From NCBI GenBank assembly GCA_964017155.1, contig OZ024867.1:27119609-27183608 (forward strand): 64,000 nt of DNA. Reading direction: 5' to 3'. How positions within the stretch are numbered: position 1 is the first letter of the stretch; the number at the start of each line of letters is the position of its first letter. The notes beneath the pieces were generated by a model. That model made no database searches. It was not told the DNA's origin and saw only the letters and a program-made list of their open reading frames with translations. The stretch is from Oasisia sp. SBJ-2009 (Eukaryota; Annelida; Polychaeta; Sabellida; Siboglinidae). The position numbers and the translations under genes were made by a program. Below are positions 57,961 to 64,000 of this stretch, one piece after another.

Positions 57961-58780
57961 GGAAGAACAACTGCCTTTGTCTCTCACAAAATCAATAGCG
58001 AAAACGGAACAAATTGCTTGTGATCGTTGGAGTTTTTGTCATCCATAATTGATTCGAGAGGAAGTTCTGAAAGTTGGTTGCTGGAAAAAGAATCACGCCA
58101 TAAAGGGATACAATTTAGCCACGATATCACCCCAATGGTGGAAATGACCTGCTATCAGCAATAGCATCCTGTGGAAGCTATCAGCTTACATCCGAAAGAA
58201 AGACAACTATTTTCTGTAAGGCATCGGAACACTAAGTGATGCACGTGCTGATACAGAATGACATACGCTTATCTTTCAGAATGGCTGGTCCCGATGATGA
58301 TCCAGGAAGCTTAAGCTTGCCAGAAATACAAACAGTATATTTCGGATGACGTACACCTATTGCGAAGAACTGGTGCTCACAAGTGCCACGCATTAATAGA
58401 ACGTTCTACGATAGGCCTGCGAGAACAACAAACGTCGTTCAGGTCAGTACTGTTCGTTTCACACGGCCAACTGTTCTTTAAGTGATGAATTATTCTACGA
58501 GAAAACTAAGCTTCTTGTACCGTGGCATACATATGTGTATCTATAGCAACAGCTCTGTAAATATGCTAATTGCTAAATGACCTATAAGTAAACAAAACAA
58601 AATTAATGTGTTGGCGCCGACGTTTAAATGCTATGTTATCTGCTGTCATAACGGACAAGAAACAGCTAATCGCTGTCAAAGCTATGTGCCTTTATTCGTA
58701 GTTTGACCAAATATTGTCATGGTTAAATTGGCGGTCTACACAATATTTACGAATATGCTATGTTTTGGAGAAAGTTAGGG
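57961..58780. other. Spacer
   Basis: Nothing recognised apart from the third duplicated fragment at 58005-58075. Confidence 0.4.
58005..58075 (+). repeat. Third, diverged copy of the duplicated frame
   Basis: CAAATTGCTTGTGATCGTTGG, then GTCATCC and TTCGAGAGGAAGTTCTGAAA, parallel 63361-63427 and 57475-57540. Only ~70 bases are recognisable. Confidence 0.6.
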
Positions 58781-61105
58781 TGAAAACAATGAACGTGAAG
58801 AAGATGATGATGGGAAATTTGCAAGTAGATACTTATGAAGGTGATTATTACTTCAGACGAGAGGAAGATACCGAAAAGCGACGAGTGGAAGGGAGCTAGA
58901 CAAAGAGAGGGAAGGGAGCTACACCAGTCACCAGTGGAAGGAATGACAGGAAAAACGTGAAGAATAGGATTCACAAAAGCTAGACAACGAGGGCGGTAGT
59001 AATAAGAATAGCGTGAATGAGAGGGAAAAGGAGATGAAGAGGAGAGAAAGAAGGCGAGGAAGAAGGTGTGGAAGGAAAGAAAGGCTGAGAGGAAGAACGA
59101 GGAAATTAATTAATGAAAGAGAAACGAAATATGGAGAAGGAGGAATGATAAAAGAGAAAGAGAAGAAGAAACGGAGGGAGCAGAAGATGGGAAGATAGGA
59201 AGAAAGGGAGGAAGAAAGAATGAACGGAAAGAATGGATCAGAGGACGAAGTTTAGGATAATGAGGAGAGAGAGAGAGAGAGCAAAAATAAAGAACGAAAA
59301 GAAGGAGAAAACGAAGAAGAGGAAGGATATGAAAAACACCAGTGAGAAGAAGAAGTGGGAGTTAGAACAAGAGAAGGAATGCAAAGAAGGAGACGAAGGA
59401 TATAAAGAACAACTTCAATAAATATAGGAAGGCAATAAATATAGGAAGTCGATAATGAACAATTGGAAAAATTGGAAACAGCATAAGAAAGAGAGGAAGA
59501 ACAAAACGAAGAATGAGAATAAGAGAAGAAGAGCAAAATGGAGAAGGTGAGAAGGAATGAAGATAGTTTCATAAAGGAACGGAAGGATGAACAAGTAGTT
59601 ATGAATAAGGATAATTTGATTTCTTCAACGACATTTAAACAAATACATGTTTTGTGAGAAATTTAGTATAGCTATATGCACACAAACATGAAACCTCACA
59701 TAATATGATATAATAGTTGTCATAGTGTGAACTATGCAATACAACTTTACACATAAGGTCAGCAAAGCATACATTTAGCGAAAAGAAGACAACGAAACTG
59801 CTGAGGGATGGGACTCGCGTAGTAAGACCAAACGGACTGAACATGTGGAAGAATGATAGGATAAGAGAGAGAGAGAATAATAAGAACTAGAACGAGAGAA
59901 GGAAAAGACCAGGAAAGAGAAGAAGTACGATAAGAAAGTGGAGAGAAAGAATTAGAAAGGTAGGGCAAAGAAGGAGAATGAGACGAAGAACGAGAAGAAG
60001 AATGAGATGAAAAATGAAAGAATGAAAGAGAGGATGAATGAGAGGAATAATGAGTAGAAGAAAAAGAGACGGAGGCAGAAAGCGAAACGTGGAAAAGAAC
60101 GATAGCTAGAACGAGAGGAGGGATGAATAAGAAGAATGAATAGAAGAACGCAAAATATAGAATGAATTCATGCATATAATGCTGACATATGTAACAATAG
60201 TAAAAAACGATTGAGCTATTCAATATAACTGAAGATAATATTTATCAAACAAATTATTTGCCATCAAAGGAAAGAAATTGCTATGGTTGGTAAAATCTCA
60301 ATAAGATCAAACTAACTGTAAAACGGAAGCTTGATATGGTGACAGAGATGAAAAACAAAAGCTACTTGAACGAGAAAGTGTAAGGAAGAAAGAAACAGAA
60401 GATGGGGAAAGGAAGGAGAACAAAAATATATGGAAGAACGAGAAGTAGAAGGAAAGTAAGAAAGAGAGGAAGATGGTGAACACGGAGAGGAGACGGAGAA
60501 AGGGAGAATAGAGCATGGAGAGAAAGAACATAGAAGGACACAAGACCATGAGGAATGAGAAGATGAATGGGAAGGAATGGGAGAACGTTAGGAAGAATGA
60601 CAAAGAGAGGAAGAAATATATAATATATGAACAAGAAGAATAAGGAGAGGAAAAGAGTGGAAAAGGAGTAGAAGATATGAAGTAGTGGGGAAAGAAAAGA
60701 AAGGAAGGATGGACGAAGGGAGAGGCAGAGGAAGAACGAGAGACACAACAGAGGGACACGAGAGAAAGAACGAAAATAGGAAGAACAGCCAAGAGAAGGA
60801 CACAAGAGCAAGAGGAAGAGGAATGGCTAGCCGAAGATGGGGATGATTGTGGAGAAGAAAGAGAGTGAGCGCGCGATAGAGGGTGAGGGGGAGAACATTG
60901 AACAAGAAAGGGAAAGAGGAAGATAGGAAGAACGAGAGGAAGACGGAAATGTAAGGCCATTTAAAGACAGAGAAGAAGATGGATGAGAACGACAGGAAAA
61001 CTTAAAAAGGAAGAAGAAGATGAGAAAGAGAGGGAATGAGAGGGAAATCAATAGAAGAAGAATAAGATGAAGAAGAAGAAGAAGAAGATGACGAAAAAGG
61101 AGGAC
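58781..61105 (+). repeat. Purine-rich (GAAG/GGAAGA) strand-asymmetric domain
   Basis: Three blocks (58781-59590, 59820-60130, 60340-61105) are strongly A+G-rich on the plus strand without an exact period, interrupted by ordinary AT-rich sequence at 59591-59819 and 60131-60339. GAGAGAGAGAGA lies near 59264 and (GAA)n near 61072. Because pyrimidine-rich codons rarely make stops, the minus strand shows Ser/Phe/Leu frames of up to 217 residues; these are composition artefacts. Confidence 0.85.
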
Positions 61106-62509
61106 GTTTTTGAAAAGAAAGCGTTTTAATACTATGTCATATTAATTTAAGCAAAACACTTTCAGTGATTGGTTTATGTGAATGTTATGTCATCAAAAAT
61201 ATAAAAATAATATGTCAAATACATCATTGAAACGTTTAAATCACGATTATCTCAGTATGATTGTAGCCAAATTACCCCCATATAATGTGTTATGGAAACA
61301 GATACTGAAACGAATTTATAGTTATCACAGAATGACAATTTGGTGTAGATTAAAAGCTCTGTAATTTCGGCATCTAATAAACAAACACAAATGTTATCTC
61401 AAATCAGAGTTATGTCCTATTCTATGTTTTGACAGCAGATAACATGTTCAATTTTGCACATACTTCCGCTTGAAAATGTGCTACAAGAGAAAGTTCTGAA
61501 AAAGGGTTACACATAGCCGTTTGTTCTGACGCTCACATACTGACTTTGAAACATTGACGTTCTACCTCGATGATGTGCACTGTCAGTATATTTCGTGGCA
61601 CTCATGCTATCATCCATGCTGCGTTCCTATTGAGAGATCTGTAAATGTCCTGCAAGTAAAAGCAAGCATCGTTCAGAATAGTTTGCCAAAAAATACCAAA
61701 TTGGCAATTACCCACATAATTAATTGTTGTAATCACCTTGCTATCGTTAATATCATTGTGTTGCATGGCTATTATGCAACAGATTGGAATTGTATTTTTT
61801 ATATTTTATGGTTTGTGTATTTTTGTGTTTTGGGGTGTAATCCATAAAATCATATCTGGCTGTTACCGATAGGTGGAAACTGCATATTTAGCACGTTGCT
61901 ATCCCTATCATTTGCGGAAAGAAAGTTCTAAAATGCCCTCCGATAAAACACAACAACGCTCAGAGTAGGTACCAGCAAACCAGGAAAACGAATATATTGA
62001 CATTGATATCGTCGGTATATTGCATGGCTAATCATTCTGACAAGTAGGCTTCTTCGCTAAGCATCTAAGATATTTCTGGAATAAATCTTGCAAATGACCT
62101 AAGAAAAGACGAAAGACAACAAAACCGTAATAAAATTATTAAAGGCAATTGACGTCGTCAGCTACTCCGATAAAGTAATGTAAAAGCACAACAGAACCGC
62201 GCCAGATGAATCAAGCAAGGGTGTAAGAAATCTTCAGCCAGTCCAATAAAGTAATATAAGGCTACGCATTGTATGCATAAGACATAACCCTGCAAACAAT
62301 TGACGCCAGCGTCAAAGAAGAATCTGAAACCACACGTGGACGATATCACCGCTGAAATTGAAGAATATAGGATATTTCGAGCAGGAAAACACAAAAGGAC
62401 AGATCGAGCCAGTGTTACATCTTCGAAATATGCTTAATTTCAAGTATTCTAAGAATGTGCAACGCTCTGTGCAGCCATGCGGAAAATAACATCTTATCTC
62501 AGGATATAG
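61106..62509. other. Noncoding stretch
   Basis: A 97-codon frame at 61554 and minus frames near 62158-62512 have no motif. TCCGATAAAGTAATGTAA (62167) and TCCAATAAAGTAATATAA (62242) form a short local duplication. Confidence 0.4.
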
Positions 62510-63083
62510 CATTCAAAAGAACATCCTCAAAACTAGCGTACCAAAAAAGACCATCGTTTCGACCAATCACGAAAGAGAAAACGTTGGCCAAAGTACTGAA
62601 ATAATTAAACCACCTCTGCCACAGCCAGTATGAATAAGACTTATCGACGAGAAAGGATATGGAAGAAAAATCTATATTAAGAATGGATCAATCTTAGCAT
62701 TCCGTCTGAAAACAAAACCATGAAAATCCACGATATCATCTTGAAAATTGCTCGAGAGATGGTTCAGGAGGACTACAACTGAAACAACATTACCTGCCTA
62801 TCAGCACCATCGCGTCATTTGTCTAACTTAGGCTATTTACATTCGACAATGTCGTGGACATAAGGATAACCGCAAACATATGAGCTGAAGACGCGCGTAA
62901 TCATTGCAGACACTGAAACGGTGAAGTGAGCTCGCGGTTTGTCTTGGCAAATACCAGTTGGAAAATACAAATAAAATCGCCCCGTGCCTAACTCTCATCC
63001 AAAGGTCGTAAAGCGGATTTCACTCCACAATGGTGTCAATGACTGGAATGTTATGTTTCATCTCAAAATACACATAACCAGTA

Positions 63084-63219
63084 TGGCGCACTAAATATTT
63101 GCAAAGATTACGGTCCAGGTTAAGGTTAGGATTATGAGTACGGTTAGTAAGTTACGGTTAGTAGGGTTAGTGTTAGTTATAATCCCAAACAGACCATATC
63201 GCCAATATTTAGTGCACCA
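63084..63219. mobile_element. Small inverted-repeat element with GGTTAG motifs, copy 2
   Basis: GGCGCACTAAATATTTGC at the left mirrors GCCAATATTTAGTGCACC at the right, a longer match than in copy 1. The same GGTTAG-rich interior is present. Confidence 0.6.
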
Positions 63220-63240
63220 CACCTGATAGATATTTTAAAG

Positions 63241-63612
63241 ATGAAACATCACGCTAATCCCGAACATCATCATCTGCCCCAAAGACAGTTCTCACAAGTA
63301 AATACAACTTCGTTCAAAACGGTTGGATCCGATATGGACTCATGTTACCATCTGAAATACAAATTGATTGTGATCGATGGAATGTCTGTCATCCGTAGAC
63401 TATTTCGAGAGCAAGTTGTGAAATTTCTCTCCTCGATGATGACTATGTATGAATCGCGTAGCGCATATGCACGTGTTTATGTCGCACAGAACGTTCTTGA
63501 AATTGAAAACAATCAAATGCATCAACTCAAATGGCTGGTTTCGAACCTAGGCTACCAACACCAACATAGAAATATATTTCAATTTGAAAGACGAACCGTC
63601 TGCCTTCGATGA
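63241..63612 (+). CDS. 123-codon open frame in the dispersed duplication, unrecognised
   Basis: Begins MKHHANPEHHHLPQRQFSQV. Residues ~35-75 read HLKYKLIVIDGMSVIRRLFR and EQVVKFLSSMMTMYES. The hydrophobic strand followed by DG and a helix could fit a PIN/FEN-like nuclease start, but no further acidic residues are placed as that fold would need, so this is a guess. The equivalent frame at 57355 is frameshifted and a third copy at 58005 is a fragment, which suggests a dead mobile-element gene. Confidence 0.3.
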   Translation: MKHHANPEHHHLPQRQFSQVNTTSFKTVGSDMDSCYHLKYKLIVIDGMSVIRRLFREQVVKFLSSMMTMYESRSAYARVYVAQNVLEIENNQMHQLKWLVSNLGYQHQHRNIFQFERRTVCLR

Positions 63613-64000
63613 TGCCAACTATGTGCCCAACAACCGACCAATTTGACTATGTAGCAATGGCGTGACCCGGTACACTGCAAAACAAACTGTTCTAGTATGC
63701 TAACTGTGAAACCCGCCTCGGTAGCATGAAACATACGCAGAAAGACATGAGTCAGCTAGCGACAGTCCAGCGACGAGTATCCATATTCTTTTGGGGTGAC
63801 TATAATTACAGAAGACCAGGATATGTCGAAAATATACTGATGATACAGTCTTCAAGCGATAAGGAAATACAACCGCCTGTCTCTCTCACAAAATCAATGT
63901 CGGGAACATTGACATCACCGTAGACCAATACCTCCAACGAAGTGACCCCAGACGTCGAAGCGATTAGCGTTTTCGTTCAGCGATGGCAGACCGCCAAACA

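Larger units (their letters stand above)
62510..63990 (+). repeat. Dispersed duplication, copy 2
   Basis: Counterpart of 56690-57960, with the same order of blocks plus ~200 extra bases near 62640-62850. Confidence 0.9.

Noticed and set aside
60307..60960. 217-codon minus-strand frame beginning with a hydrophobic, signal-like segment
   Set aside because: The whole domain is purine-rich on the plus strand, so Ser/Phe/Leu frames arise by composition; several overlap in different frames.

Overview
The window looks like nuclear DNA of a marine invertebrate animal. It is AT-rich, gene-poor, has spliceosomal-type splice sites, and is crowded with micro- and minisatellites and with fragments of animal transposable elements (L2/CR1-like and RTE-like non-LTR elements, a PIF/Harbinger DNA transposon, tRNA-derived SINEs, a foldback-like element). 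TAGGCCTA/TAGGCTA palindromes are scattered through it; I associate these with echinoderm or hemichordate genomes, but that is a weak clue and I do not name a species. I see no intact rRNA or tRNA gene, CRISPR array, operon or prokaryotic signal. No complete protein-coding gene of a recognised family is present.

Layout. (1) 1-14742 is a head-to-tail array of a ~2.54 kb unit: five near-identical copies and a truncated, more diverged sixth. The array runs off the left edge. It ends at 14743, where 27 bases copied from the middle of the unit form the junction with unique DNA. (2) 14770-21300 holds a transposon nest. A minus-strand L2/CR1-like reverse transcriptase is split by a plus-strand, 5'-truncated non-LTR element ending in a (GGGCA)n tail. 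It is followed by a possible TATA promoter with first exon, a degenerate SANT/Myb-like frame, a signal-peptide-like exon and a frameshifted PIF/Harbinger transposase. (3) 21300-29100 is mostly noncoding. It has SINE pieces, a two-copy dispersed repeat (24431 and 26462), two promoter-like GC islands, two long (CCCT)n tracts and a patterned (AT)n tract. (4) 29400-47300 is an imperfect tandem duplication of a ~7-10 kb locus (copy A about 29730-39470, copy B about 40150-47300). Matching positions in the two copies carry simple-sequence arrays of very different length. Copy A alone has a 1.24 kb foldback-like element bounded by 8-base direct repeats. (5) 47522-49866 carries the 3' end of a plausible spliced gene: two exons with matching phase, a stop codon and an AATAAA signal. 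(6) 50400-64000 has two dead LINE fragments, a 2.3 kb strand-asymmetric purine-rich domain (58.78-61.11 kb) and a dispersed duplication (56.7-57.96 and 62.5-63.99 kb) that contains a short inverted-repeat element and an open frame surviving in one copy.

Together this reads as repeat-driven genome remodelling, not a working gene cluster. The most notable items are the foldback element with its target-site duplication, a 14-base minisatellite that grew from the tRNA-like head of a SINE in only one of two paralogous copies, the nested retroelements, and the homogenised 2.54 kb array with its diverged edge. Most reading frames over 100 residues are artefacts of stop-free simple repeats. Frames shared by the two paralogous copies show no excess of silent changes, so I do not call them genes.
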